Part shown: positions 15,100 through 23,390 of the stretch, in pieces | Layout of the letters: every line of letters starts with the position of its first letter | Position numbering within the stretch: the first letter of the stretch is position 1 | Origin: CAZOIA01 sp964579675 | GTDB taxonomy: Bacteria; Planctomycetota; Phycisphaerae; UBA1845; PWPN01 | Assembly (NCBI GenBank): GCA_964579675.1 | Contig: CAZOIA010000018.1 | Span: 1-43,716, forward strand | Reading direction: 5' to 3' | Length of the DNA stretch: 43,716 nucleotides | Made by a program: the position numbers and the translations under genes | The notes under the pieces: generated by a model | Told to the model about the DNA's origin: nothing | The model's input: only the letters and a program-made list of their open reading frames with translations | Databases searched by the model: none

Positions 15100-16662
15100 A
15101 TGAAGCTGTACGTCCGGATACGGACGGGATTGACGGTCGCGGCTCTTGCCCTTGCGAGCGTGACGCCTTGCGTGCATGGCGACAAGACGGGCGGGCGAGG
15201 CCTGGAGGCCAATATCCGGATCACCGGCGGCCTGCGGCTCGTCAGGGTCTGCGGGGCCGCGGACGATGGCATGTCGCTGCAAGCCGGCTCCGGCGCACTT
15301 GAGGAGACCGACTACCCAAGGCCGCCGCTGGCCGGCTTCTCCCCGCTCGTAGCGATCACCACCTCTGACCAAGGCAGCAGGGAGGAGTTCGAGTGGGAAC
15401 ACGTGGTGCAGAGTTCCTACGTCGGTTCACCCCTCAACCCGCCGGCCACGGAAAACTTCGTGATCGGGATTTTCGACAGCGGAGCGGTGATCGACCTAGC
15501 CGCGGCGCCGAGTGACCTGGTCCTTGGCCTGACCGGCGCTTACCTGACCCCCAACGATATCCCCCTGAGCGGGGTCGGGGGGACGGTCAGTGCGATTCTG
15601 TCCCAGCCCATTGGCATGTTCGCGGCCGGGCTTGCGGCCGTCCAGCCGGGCGGTCAGCTCGACCTGAACCAGGTGGTGGGCCACACCAACGTGTCGGTCG
15701 GGGTGGCGCCGGAGATCAGTTGCGGCCCCGGTGAGAGCGTGACGGCCGTCGTGGGCACCCCGCTGATTGCGTTCTTCACCACTGTCATCCGCCCCGACAC
15801 GCCCCGAACCGTGACGGTCAACAACGAGACCATCACCGCACCGGACGTCCAACTGCTCGATCCGTTCGACCCGTCGATCCCCGTCTATCCGCGGAGCATC
15901 GCCATGGAATTCGGCGGCCCGGCCCCGGTCACGACCGCGAGCTTCTACGGCGACATTTTCGGCGATTTCAAGACCCCCATCACGCCCACGCTGCTGTCGA
16001 TGGACCCGTTGTCGCTTCCGTTTGGCGGGGCGTTCTTCGCCCAGATCGGCGTTCTCCAGGGCGAGCCGGGGCCGACAAACCCGATCCAGAATATGCGGGT
16101 CCTGGTCGATACGGGCGCCCAGAGCTCGATCATGAGCACGGCGATGGCGGCCAACCTCTCGCTGCCCGTCCAGCCCCATTTCACGGTTTCCGTGTGCGGG
16201 GTCGGCGGGCTCGTGGAGGACGTGCCGGGCTACTACATCGACTACGTGAAGATCAACGCCCTGGGAGGTGCCCTTGAGTTCTCGAGGGCTCCGTTCGTCG
16301 TGCTCGACCTCGAGTCGCCCGAGGGCGGCCCGCTCGACGGCGTGCTCGGCATGAACTTCTTCTGGGACCGGAACATCGTTTTTGAGCCGTCGCTGTCCCT
16401 CAGCGGGTTCCTGCACGTCTCCGATCCGATCGGGTTTGCGTACGGCGACTTCGATCGCGATTTCGACGTGGACCAGGACGACTACGCCTTCTTCCAGGCC
16501 TGTACTACCGGGCCCGCCATCCTGGTGCTGGATCCGCAGTGCGCCCACGTCGATGCCGACGGTGACGCAGACATCGACCAGTCGGACTTCGGCATCTTCC
16601 AGGCGTGCCTGAGCGGCCCCGACGTCCCCGCCGACCCGAACTGCTCGCAACGACCCCAGTAG
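15100..16662 (+). CDS. Secreted bilobal aspartic-protease-like protein with dockerin-like repeats
   Basis: 520 residues from the ATG at 15100, preceded by GGGAAAAGA; the signal peptide is about residues 1-27. Two similar lobes can be seen. Lobe 1 has IGIFDSGAVIDL (Asp126) with GVGG at 158-161 and VVGTPL near 217. Lobe 2 has VLVDTGAQSSIMS (Asp337) with GVGG at 367-370 and VLGMNFF at 415-421, the usual retropepsin order. Residues 449-505 hold two Ca-binding dockerin-like motifs, DFDRDFDVDQDDYAFFQAC and DADGDADIDQSDFGIFQAC. Family knowledge: clan AA proteases use two D-[ST]-G aspartates, one per lobe. Here both are on one chain, as in pepsin. Likely extracellular; the substrate is unknown. Confidence 0.8.
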   Translation: MKLYVRIRTGLTVAALALASVTPCVHGDKTGGRGLEANIRITGGLRLVRVCGAADDGMSLQAGSGALEETDYPRPPLAGFSPLVAITTSDQGSREEFEWEHVVQSSYVGSPLNPPATENFVIGIFDSGAVIDLAAAPSDLVLGLTGAYLTPNDIPLSGVGGTVSAILSQPIGMFAAGLAAVQPGGQLDLNQVVGHTNVSVGVAPEISCGPGESVTAVVGTPLIAFFTTVIRPDTPRTVTVNNETITAPDVQLLDPFDPSIPVYPRSIAMEFGGPAPVTTASFYGDIFGDFKTPITPTLLSMDPLSLPFGGAFFAQIGVLQGEPGPTNPIQNMRVLVDTGAQSSIMSTAMAANLSLPVQPHFTVSVCGVGGLVEDVPGYYIDYVKINALGGALEFSRAPFVVLDLESPEGGPLDGVLGMNFFWDRNIVFEPSLSLSGFLHVSDPIGFAYGDFDRDFDVDQDDYAFFQACTTGPAILVLDPQCAHVDADGDADIDQSDFGIFQACLSGPDVPADPNCSQRPQ

Positions 16663-16732
16663 ACCGCCTCAACAGCCGCACCCGGGACAACCGCAAGAAA
16701 TGAGGATCGGCACTCCGCCGGCGGTGAACTCG

Positions 16733-17782
16733 TTACATCTCGAACACCACCTTCAGCGCCGAACCGCCCGCGGCGATGCGGAACGCCTCCTGGTGGTCCT
16801 CCAGGCGGAATCGATGGGTCAGCAGGGGTGACGGGTCCACCGTGCCCTGCGTAACAAGCGACATGGCCTCGGCATAATCGCGCCGCCGCGACTCCGATGC
16901 ACCGGTGACGTGAATCTGGTGGTAGTGAATGACATTCGGATCAATAGTGACCGATGCGTCCTTATCGAACCCCGCAAACAGGCTGACCTTGCCGCCCTTC
17001 TTGACCGCCCTCATGGCGACGTTGATCAGCTCGGGGGCACCGACGGCAAGGATGGCGGCATCGAATTCACCGACGGCATCGAACGCCTCGGGCGGGCAGG
17101 TCGCCTCGGCCCCGAATCGAGTGGCCCACTCGCGGCGGTTCGCCCGGGGCTCCACCACGGTGATCGGAGCAACTCCCCTGGCCCGGGCCAACATCAGATG
17201 CAGCAGTCCGATCGGCCCGGCCCCGAAGATCACCAGCGGTTCCGGCTTGCTCTCTTCGCGTTCTCGTTCACACCGCGCCTCCCCCGCACCGAGCCCCATC
17301 TCGTGCTGACCATTGATGCAGCAGGCCATCGGCTCCAGAAGCGGCGCCACCTCCATCGGGATCCCGCCCGGCAACTTGAACAGGTTCCCGCGCCGAACCG
17401 CGCGGGCGGGAATCAGCATGTACTCGGCAAACGCTCCGTCCGTGTGGTAGCCCAGCGTGATCCGGGTATCGCAGAGATTCTCCCTCCCGGCAAGGCAGTA
17501 CGCGCAGGCTCCACACGACACCACCACGCACACCGCGACGCGGTCGCCCGGGGCGCATTCGCCCACGCCCGCCCCGACGGCGGCCACGGTGCCCCCGCAC
17601 TCGTGCCCGATCGGATGCCCGGCGCGGACGTCACGCGTCTTGCGGCCACTGACGATTCGGACATCGGTGCCGCAAATGGCCGCTGCGTGCACCCGTATTA
17701 GCACTTCACCGTCGCCCGGCTCGGGGCGTGGCACCTGGCGCAGGCTCAGGTGACCGGGCCCCTCGAAGATCAATGCTCGCAT
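16733..17782 (-). CDS. Zinc-dependent medium-chain alcohol/polyol dehydrogenase
   Basis: 349 residues, standard MDR length. Catalytic zinc ligands lie in AAICGTD and GHPIGHECGG; the structural zinc site is CGACAYCLAGRENLC; the Rossmann motif is VIFGAGPIGLLHLML. The sequence is closest by eye to sorbitol/threonine/galactitol-type dehydrogenases, which oxidise polyols or sugars with NAD(P)+. A short charged insert (GEARCEREREESKPEP) sits just before the Rossmann fold. It has no close operon partner; the CYTH gene is 70 bases upstream on the same strand. Confidence 0.9.
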   Translation of the reverse strand: MRALIFEGPGHLSLRQVPRPEPGDGEVLIRVHAAAICGTDVRIVSGRKTRDVRAGHPIGHECGGTVAAVGAGVGECAPGDRVAVCVVVSCGACAYCLAGRENLCDTRITLGYHTDGAFAEYMLIPARAVRRGNLFKLPGGIPMEVAPLLEPMACCINGQHEMGLGAGEARCEREREESKPEPLVIFGAGPIGLLHLMLARARGVAPITVVEPRANRREWATRFGAEATCPPEAFDAVGEFDAAILAVGAPELINVAMRAVKKGGKVSLFAGFDKDASVTIDPNVIHYHQIHVTGASESRRRDYAEAMSLVTQGTVDPSPLLTHRFRLEDHQEAFRIAAGGSALKVVFEM

Positions 17783-17852
17783 CTGCTTTTCGATTGCTCT
17801 GGTCCCCGGCCGTCAAACGCCCTGACCCCCGGTCCCGAGACGGGCTCGATAT

Positions 17853-18431
17853 TCATTCGCAAAGCGGGGCAAACATGATGGCGTCGGCAGGCAGGCGGCG
17901 TTGTTCACAGTACTCGACCAACAGGGCGATGTAGCTGCGACGGATCGTATCCTGCCCGGCCAGGCCAAGTGCTTCCTGTACGCGCCGGACTGATTGTTCG
18001 TCGGGTCCTTCGATCTCAACGTAGCAGCCCAGGTAAGGCACCTCATCCAGCTCGACCTGGCAGTCCTGCAGTCGCCAGCTTTCCCGCCGTTTCTCGAAGC
18101 GCAGGACCTCAACGAAACCAACCCGCTGAAGGAGCGCTCGGCCCGCCTCGGGGGCATCGAGCGTGACCTGGATTTCCTCGCGCTGTTTCAGGGGTCCGGG
18201 CTGGATGGGCCCCTTGTAGGTCAGCGTCGCCGGTGGTGCGTTACCCTCCTGGGCCTGGCAAATGCGGATTCGCAGGCCGCACCCGCCGGCCAGCAGCGTC
18301 CGCTCGGCGTTGTCGAAGATGTGATTGCTCTCCAACACCCGGCCCAGGCTGCGGGCCCCGAGCTCGGCCAGCTTCGCCCGGACGGCATCATGCGAGTCAA
18401 CCTTGATCTTGGCTTCGATCTCAAGAGTCAT
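17853..18431 (-). CDS. CYTH domain protein (class IV adenylate cyclase CyaB / thiamine-triphosphatase-like)
   Basis: 192 residues from the ATG at 18429-18431; the frame continues to 18497 without support. The hallmark ExExK is EIEAKIKV at residues 4-11. Further tunnel residues appear as RIRICQ, LTYKGP, REEIQV, FEKRRESW, VELDEVPYLGCYVEIEG. CYTH enzymes bind triphosphate compounds with Mg or Mn. CyaB-type cyclases, thiamine triphosphatases and polyphosphatases share this core, so the substrate is open. Cytoplasmic. Confidence 0.85.
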   Translation of the reverse strand: MTLEIEAKIKVDSHDAVRAKLAELGARSLGRVLESNHIFDNAERTLLAGGCGLRIRICQAQEGNAPPATLTYKGPIQPGPLKQREEIQVTLDAPEAGRALLQRVGFVEVLRFEKRRESWRLQDCQVELDEVPYLGCYVEIEGPDEQSVRRVQEALGLAGQDTIRRSYIALLVEYCEQRRLPADAIMFAPLCE

Positions 18432-18576
18432 AACGTCCGGCCGTGAACCATCAGTTGCAGAGAATCCGGCGAAGAGAAAACGCGTATCGCACGGCATACT
18501 TCCCGCGCGACCTGGCCGAAATCGTACTTTGCCAACATCTTCGATCTGCGGGGCTTCCTATTCATTCTCCTTATAC

Positions 18577-18603
18577 GCGCTCCCCTTCGGGTCGCGGCTA
18601 AAC
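18577..18603. repeat. 27-bp dispersed repeat, single copy
   Basis: Same element as at 2457-2483 (begins GCGCTCCCCT, ends GCGGCTAAAC), here between the CYTH gene and the pyrimidine-rich tract. Confidence 0.75.
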
Positions 18604-18634
18604 CCGGCCACGCGAATCGTCCGCCCGTCCGGCT

Positions 18635-18828
18635 GTCTCTCCATCTCTCCGCCTCCCCATCTCTCCGCCTCCCCATCTCTCCGCCTCCCCGTCCCTCCGC
18701 CTCCCCGTCCCTCCGTCTCCCCATCTCTCCGTCTCTCCGTCTCTCCGTCCCTCCATCTCCCCATCTCCCCGTCTCTCCATCCCTCTATCTCTCCCTCCTG
18801 TTGCCCTCCGTGTCTCTGTGTCTCCGTG
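18635..18828. repeat. Pyrimidine-rich minisatellite between leuS and the CYTH gene
   Basis: About 190 bases made almost only of C and T in 8- to 9-base units such as CTCTCCGT, CTCCCCAT and CTCCGCC, ending in CTCCGTGTCTCTGTGTCTCC. On the leuS-coding strand it is purine-rich and starts about 20 bases after the leuS stop. Frames across it are low-complexity Arg/Asp/Gly strings and not genes. Such tracts can form triplex DNA and change length. Confidence 0.8.
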
Positions 18829-18848
18829 GTGAGTCTTCTTCTGGACCA

Positions 18849-21791
18849 TCAACCGGCTACGATGTTCACCATCCGCCCGGGGATGCAGATCACCTTGCGG
18901 ACCGTCCTACCGGCGAGCGCTTTGACGATCCGCTCGTCGGTGAGGGCGGCGGATCTCATGCGCTCCTCGCAGGCGGCGGCATCAGCGGGCAGGATGATGC
19001 GAGACCGCAGCTTGCCCCCGATCTGCACCGGTATCTCGATCTCCGCCTCGGTACACAGGACCTCGTCGCAGGTCGGCCAGCTCTCGCACGCGATTGACCG
19101 TTGCCATCTCTCACCTTGCAGCCGCTGCCACAGCTCCTCCCCGAGATGCGGGGCGATTGGCGCGAGCATCTTGACAAAGGGCTGAGCCACCTCACGCGGG
19201 ACTTGATCGCCCTTCAGGGCGTTGTTCAGTTCGATCATCGCGGCAATGGCGGTGTTGAACCGCAGCCCTTCCAGGTCCGCGGTCACCTTCTTGATCGTCT
19301 TGTGGAGCAATCGGCGAAGCGAATCGCCGGGGGGTGAGCTGCTGACTTTCACCGACCCGTCTTGGGCGATGAACCGCCGCCAGACCGCGTGCAGGAATCG
19401 GCTCATTCCGATAATGTCGCGGGTGCTCCACGGCTTGCTCGCTTCGAGCGGGCCCATGTACATCTCGTAGGCACGCAGCACATCCGTGCCGTATTCCCGG
19501 CAAATATCGTCCGGGGACACCGCGTTTCTCAGGCTTTTGCCCATCTTGCCGAGGCTGCGGGTCAGTGGCTCGCCGGTGGAACGCTGGACGAACCGCATGT
19601 CCTTGCCCTCGCCTCGCTCTTCCACGTCGTTCGCGTCCGTGTACATCCCGCGGTCATCCTGGTAGGCGTAGGCCTGGATGTACCCCTGATTGAACAGCCG
19701 GGCGAACGGCTCGGGTGAGCTTACGTGGCCCAGGTCGTACAGCACCTTGTGCCAGAAGCGGGCATAGAGCAAATGCAACACCGCATGTTCCGCCCCACCT
19801 ACGTAGAGGTCCACGCCACCCGAAGACTTCTTACCTTCGGGTTCGCGCGCGCTCATCCAGTACGCTTCGATCTGGGGATCAGCCAGGACCTCATCGTTGG
19901 TGTTGTCGAGGTAGCGGAGGTAGTACCAGCACGAGCCGGCCCACTGGGGCATGGTGTTCAACTCGCGGCAGAACTCGCGCACCAGTGCGTCCGTCGGGGG
20001 CGTCTCACCGGGCTTGACGGTTTTGACCGAGCCGGATCCGGTAACGTACCCGCGGACGTTGACCCAGTCCTCGGCGCGACCAAGGGGCGGGGCGGGCGGA
20101 GCTTCAGGATCCTCTGACGCCTGCGGGCGGTAATCCTCGATCGCCGGCAGCTCGACGGGCAACTCACTCTCGTCCAGGGCAAAGACCTCGCCCGTCCCGA
20201 CGTCGTGTACGATCGGGAACGGCTCACCCCAGTAGCGCTGCCGGCTGAACAACCAGTCCCGCAGCTTGTAGTTGACCGCACCCTTGCCGAGTTCGTTCTC
20301 CTCCAGCCAAGCGGTGATACGCTTTTTGAACTCGGCGGTGGGCAGGCCGTCAAACTGGCCGGAGTTGACGGCGGTCCCGTCGCCGGTGTAGCCCCGCCAG
20401 TCCTCGTCGCCCGGCGGCTGCACCACCTGGATGATCGGCAGGTCAAACTGCCGCGCAAACTCCAGGTCCCGCGTGTCGTGGGCCGGCACCGCCATGATCG
20501 CCCCCGTGCCGTACCCCATCATCACGTAGTCGGCGATCCAGATCGGGAGCCGCTCGTCGCTCACCGGGTTGACCGCATAGGCGCCGGTGAACACGCCGGT
20601 CTTTTCCTTCATTTCCGCGGTGCGGTCGAGTTCGCTCTTGCTGCTCGCGAGCTTGACGTATTCCTGCACCGCCGCCCGTTGCTCGTCGGCCGTGACCTGA
20701 TCGACGAGGGGGTGTTCGGGGGCGAGCACCATGTAGGTGGCGCCGAACAACGTGTCGGGACGGGTGGTATAGACGCGGATGACGCCGCTCTCTTTGCCGT
20801 TACCGGCATCTTCCCCGTTGCCGGCATCGCCGCTCCCATTGCCGTTGGCGATCGGGAAATCGACGTCCGCGCCCTGGCTCCGGCCAATCCAGTTCCGCTG
20901 CATCAGCTTGATCGCCTCTGGCCAGTCCACCAGCTCCAGATCGCGTTCGAGCCGATCGGCGTACCGCGTGATTCGCAGCATCCATTGCCGCAGGGGGCGG
21001 CGGTACACCGGATGGTTCCCCCGATCGCTGCGACCCTCGTTGGTGACCTCTTCGTTGGCCAGGACCGTCCCCAGCGCCGGGCACCAGTTCACCGGCACCT
21101 CGTCCACGTACGCCAGCCGGTGGCCGTCCAGCACCTCCCGCCGCTGCTGAGGCGTCAACTCCGCCCAGGTCTGCGTGCCGACCGGAGTCCCGTACCACTC
21201 CTGGAGTCCCGCCCCCTGAGCCGGCACGATCTCGCCGTCGAAGTTCACCACCAGATGCTCCTGCTCGAGATTGTGGATCAGTTCGGAGATCGGCCGGGCC
21301 GCGTCCTCCGGCGGGTCGTACCAACTGTTGAACATCTGCAGGAATATCCACTGCGTCCACTTGTAGTACGCCACGTCGGTGGTGGCGACCTCGCGGTCCC
21401 AGTCGTACCCCATTCCGAGCCGCTGGAGCTGCGACCGCATGTTGTCGATGTTCCTCTGCGTGGTCTCCCGCGGCGGCACGCCGTGCTCGATGGCGTATTG
21501 CTCGGCGGGCAGCCCGAACGCATCGTATCCCATCGGGTGCAGCACGTTGTATCCCCGCATCCGCAGGTACCGGGCGTAGATGTCGGTGGCGATGTAACCC
21601 AGCGGGTGCCCCACGTGCAGGCCGACCCCGCTCGGGTAGGGGAACATGTCCAGCACGTAGAACCTGGGCTTGTCGGGGTCGAAGTCGGCGTCCCCCGCTT
21701 GAGGCGTGCGGAACGTCTTGTTCTCAATCCAGTACTTCTGCCACTTCACCTCGAACGCGGCAAAGTCGTAATCACCCACTGCCGAACTCAT
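18849..21791 (-). CDS. leuS: Leucyl-tRNA synthetase
   Basis: 980 residues from the ATG at 21789-21791 behind AAGAGAGGG; the frame runs on to 21848 without support. PYPSG (51-55) and the HIGH motif as HVGH (59-62) start the Rossmann fold. The editing domain has TTRPDTLFGATYMVLAPEHPLV and GYGTGAIMAVPAHDTRD. The zinc-like loop region and KMGKS (749-753) precede the anticodon-binding and C-terminal domains. It charges tRNA-Leu and edits mischarged tRNA. Odd: a 20-residue Gly/Asn/Asp-rich insert (around NGNGSGDAGNGEDAGNG) sits at the entry to the editing domain and is encoded by a simple DNA repeat near 20800-20850. Confidence 0.97.
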   Translation of the reverse strand: MSSAVGDYDFAAFEVKWQKYWIENKTFRTPQAGDADFDPDKPRFYVLDMFPYPSGVGLHVGHPLGYIATDIYARYLRMRGYNVLHPMGYDAFGLPAEQYAIEHGVPPRETTQRNIDNMRSQLQRLGMGYDWDREVATTDVAYYKWTQWIFLQMFNSWYDPPEDAARPISELIHNLEQEHLVVNFDGEIVPAQGAGLQEWYGTPVGTQTWAELTPQQRREVLDGHRLAYVDEVPVNWCPALGTVLANEEVTNEGRSDRGNHPVYRRPLRQWMLRITRYADRLERDLELVDWPEAIKLMQRNWIGRSQGADVDFPIANGNGSGDAGNGEDAGNGKESGVIRVYTTRPDTLFGATYMVLAPEHPLVDQVTADEQRAAVQEYVKLASSKSELDRTAEMKEKTGVFTGAYAVNPVSDERLPIWIADYVMMGYGTGAIMAVPAHDTRDLEFARQFDLPIIQVVQPPGDEDWRGYTGDGTAVNSGQFDGLPTAEFKKRITAWLEENELGKGAVNYKLRDWLFSRQRYWGEPFPIVHDVGTGEVFALDESELPVELPAIEDYRPQASEDPEAPPAPPLGRAEDWVNVRGYVTGSGSVKTVKPGETPPTDALVREFCRELNTMPQWAGSCWYYLRYLDNTNDEVLADPQIEAYWMSAREPEGKKSSGGVDLYVGGAEHAVLHLLYARFWHKVLYDLGHVSSPEPFARLFNQGYIQAYAYQDDRGMYTDANDVEERGEGKDMRFVQRSTGEPLTRSLGKMGKSLRNAVSPDDICREYGTDVLRAYEMYMGPLEASKPWSTRDIIGMSRFLHAVWRRFIAQDGSVKVSSSPPGDSLRRLLHKTIKKVTADLEGLRFNTAIAAMIELNNALKGDQVPREVAQPFVKMLAPIAPHLGEELWQRLQGERWQRSIACESWPTCDEVLCTEAEIEIPVQIGGKLRSRIILPADAAACEERMRSAALTDERIVKALAGRTVRKVICIPGRMVNIVAG

Positions 21792-21868
21792 CGCGCCCTC
21801 TCTTGAGTCTTGCTCTCGACTGTCCCCGGAGGTCCCCGGCTCGAACACGGGCCGGGATCGAGCCAGAC

Positions 21869-21897
21869 ATGATAACTACCACCTCCGTCGGGGGCAA
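21869..21897 (-). promoter_or_regulatory. Candidate promoter for leuS
   Basis: Minus-strand TTGCCC (21892-21897), 17 bases, TATCAT (21869-21874). Leader about 70 bases; I see no T-box features in it. Confidence 0.4.
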
Positions 21898-21967
21898 AAG
21901 GCCCGGCGGGCCGGCTCGGAGGGAGGTAGCGTGGACCCAGCAATCTCAGGGCTCGCCTGATCGCATC

Positions 21968-21996
21968 ATGACAATGGGCACGGATGGCGGTATAGT
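21968..21996 (+). promoter_or_regulatory. Candidate promoter for the oxidoreductase/enolase-superfamily operon
   Basis: ATGACA (21968-21973), 17-base spacer, TATAGT (21991-21996); each hexamer matches consensus at 5 of 6 positions. Leader about 60 bases to the ATG at 22062. Confidence 0.55.
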
Positions 21997-22061
21997 CTCA
22001 GTGACCACCTCTTGATGAGAGGGGCTGAATCCAACCGACAGACAGCTTTTGGAGGAAAACC

Positions 22062-23366
22062 ATGTCCGCAACTCGCAAGACCAAACGTGACTTCCCGGCC
22101 CGGGCGTCAATGCCACGCCGGGAGTTCCTCAAGCAATCGGTTGCCGCCGCCGGCGTGATCGGGGGCACGCTGACCGTCGGGGCCTGTTCCAGGGTCGGGA
22201 CCGCGATGTCAGTAGCCCCCGCAAGGGTGCCCGGGGCGAACGAGCGGATTTCGATCGGCATCATCGGGGCCGGCGGTCGCGGCCAAGCCCTCATGGGTGA
22301 GATCAATCAACTGGCCAAGGATCACAACGTCGAGATCACCGCCGTCTGCGACGTGTGGAAGGTGAACCTCAATCACACCGCCGCCGCAGTCGAGAAACAC
22401 TACGGCAAGGCACCTCGCAAGTTCACCCGGTTCGGCGATCTACTGGCCCTGGACGATATTCACGCCGTCGTGATCGCCACGCCCGACTTTGCCCATACGC
22501 CGATTCTGATCGAGGCCCTCAAGGCGGGCAAGGACGCCTACGTCGAGAAGCCAATGTCCCTTCAGATCGCCAATGCGAATAAGGCGCTGGACCTGGCCCG
22601 CGCGGCTAAGCGGGTCGTGCAGGTCGGCACGCAGCGGCGCAGTGACGGGCTTCACATGGCCGCGGCCAAGACGATCGCCACCGGCGTGCTGGGCCAGATC
22701 AGTCGCGTGTCAGCCTCGGTGGATTTCAATCACCCCCGGTGGGCCCGCAACTACGCCGATTGCAAGGAGGCCGACGTCGATTGGGACGCATACCTGTTCA
22801 ACCGGCCTAAACGTCCGTTCGATCCGAAGCTGCTGCGGCGCTGGCACCTGTACAAGACGTGCACCAACGGGCTTTCCGGCCTGTGGATGAGCCATTACGT
22901 CGATGCCCTGCACATGATCATGGGTGTTCAGTACCCCGCCAGCGCGGTGGCCCACGGCGGCACCTACGTCTGGAAGGAGGACCGCGAGCACTGCGACGTC
23001 TTCCATGCCCTGTTCGATTATCCCGAGGGGTTCCTGTTCGATTGGGGAATGAGCCTGGCGAACTCGGCGGGCACGCACTTCAGCGTGCACGGGACGCTCG
23101 GTACGCTCGATCTGCAGACCTGGACGCTCTCGGGCGCCGGCGGCGCCGGCGACAAGAAGATCCAGGAGAGCACCAAGATCGAGCGCGAACCGGGCGAGTC
23201 GCACATGGGCAACTGGCTGGAGTGCCTGCGCACCCGGAGGCGGCCGAACGCGGACATCCAGTTCGGCCACCAGCACGCGGTCGCCACGATCATGGCCGCC
23301 GCCGCCCTCCACTCCGGCCAGCGACAGGTGTACGATCCCCAGACGCGCAAGATGCACGCGGGATAG
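22062..23366 (+). CDS. Tat-exported Gfo/Idh/MocA family oxidoreductase (possible lipoprotein)
   Basis: 434 residues, start supported by TGGAGG about 7 bases upstream. The twin-arginine signal MPRREFLKQSVAAAGVIGG is followed by TVGACS, which may act as a lipobox. The NAD(P) fold has IGIIGAGGRGQALM, then VVIATPDFAHTPI and VEKPMSLQIANANKAL. The C-terminal half carries GLWMSHYVDALHMIMG, a usual substrate-pocket segment. Planctomycetes hold many such paralogs acting on sugars. The next gene starts 24 bases later and encodes a Tat-exported enolase-superfamily enzyme, so both probably act on one exported sugar acid. Confidence 0.9.
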   Translation: MSATRKTKRDFPARASMPRREFLKQSVAAAGVIGGTLTVGACSRVGTAMSVAPARVPGANERISIGIIGAGGRGQALMGEINQLAKDHNVEITAVCDVWKVNLNHTAAAVEKHYGKAPRKFTRFGDLLALDDIHAVVIATPDFAHTPILIEALKAGKDAYVEKPMSLQIANANKALDLARAAKRVVQVGTQRRSDGLHMAAAKTIATGVLGQISRVSASVDFNHPRWARNYADCKEADVDWDAYLFNRPKRPFDPKLLRRWHLYKTCTNGLSGLWMSHYVDALHMIMGVQYPASAVAHGGTYVWKEDREHCDVFHALFDYPEGFLFDWGMSLANSAGTHFSVHGTLGTLDLQTWTLSGAGGAGDKKIQESTKIEREPGESHMGNWLECLRTRRRPNADIQFGHQHAVATIMAAAALHSGQRQVYDPQTRKMHAG

Positions 23367-23390
23367 TAGCACGTGAACGAGGTGGAACAC

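Noticed and set aside
18558..18852. Frames rich in MGRRRDGEAERWGGG
   Set aside because: They are translations of the pyrimidine-rich minisatellite in several phases.
20205..21806. 533-residue plus-strand frame
   Set aside because: Antisense of leuS; no domain pattern, and composition follows the codon bias of the opposite strand.
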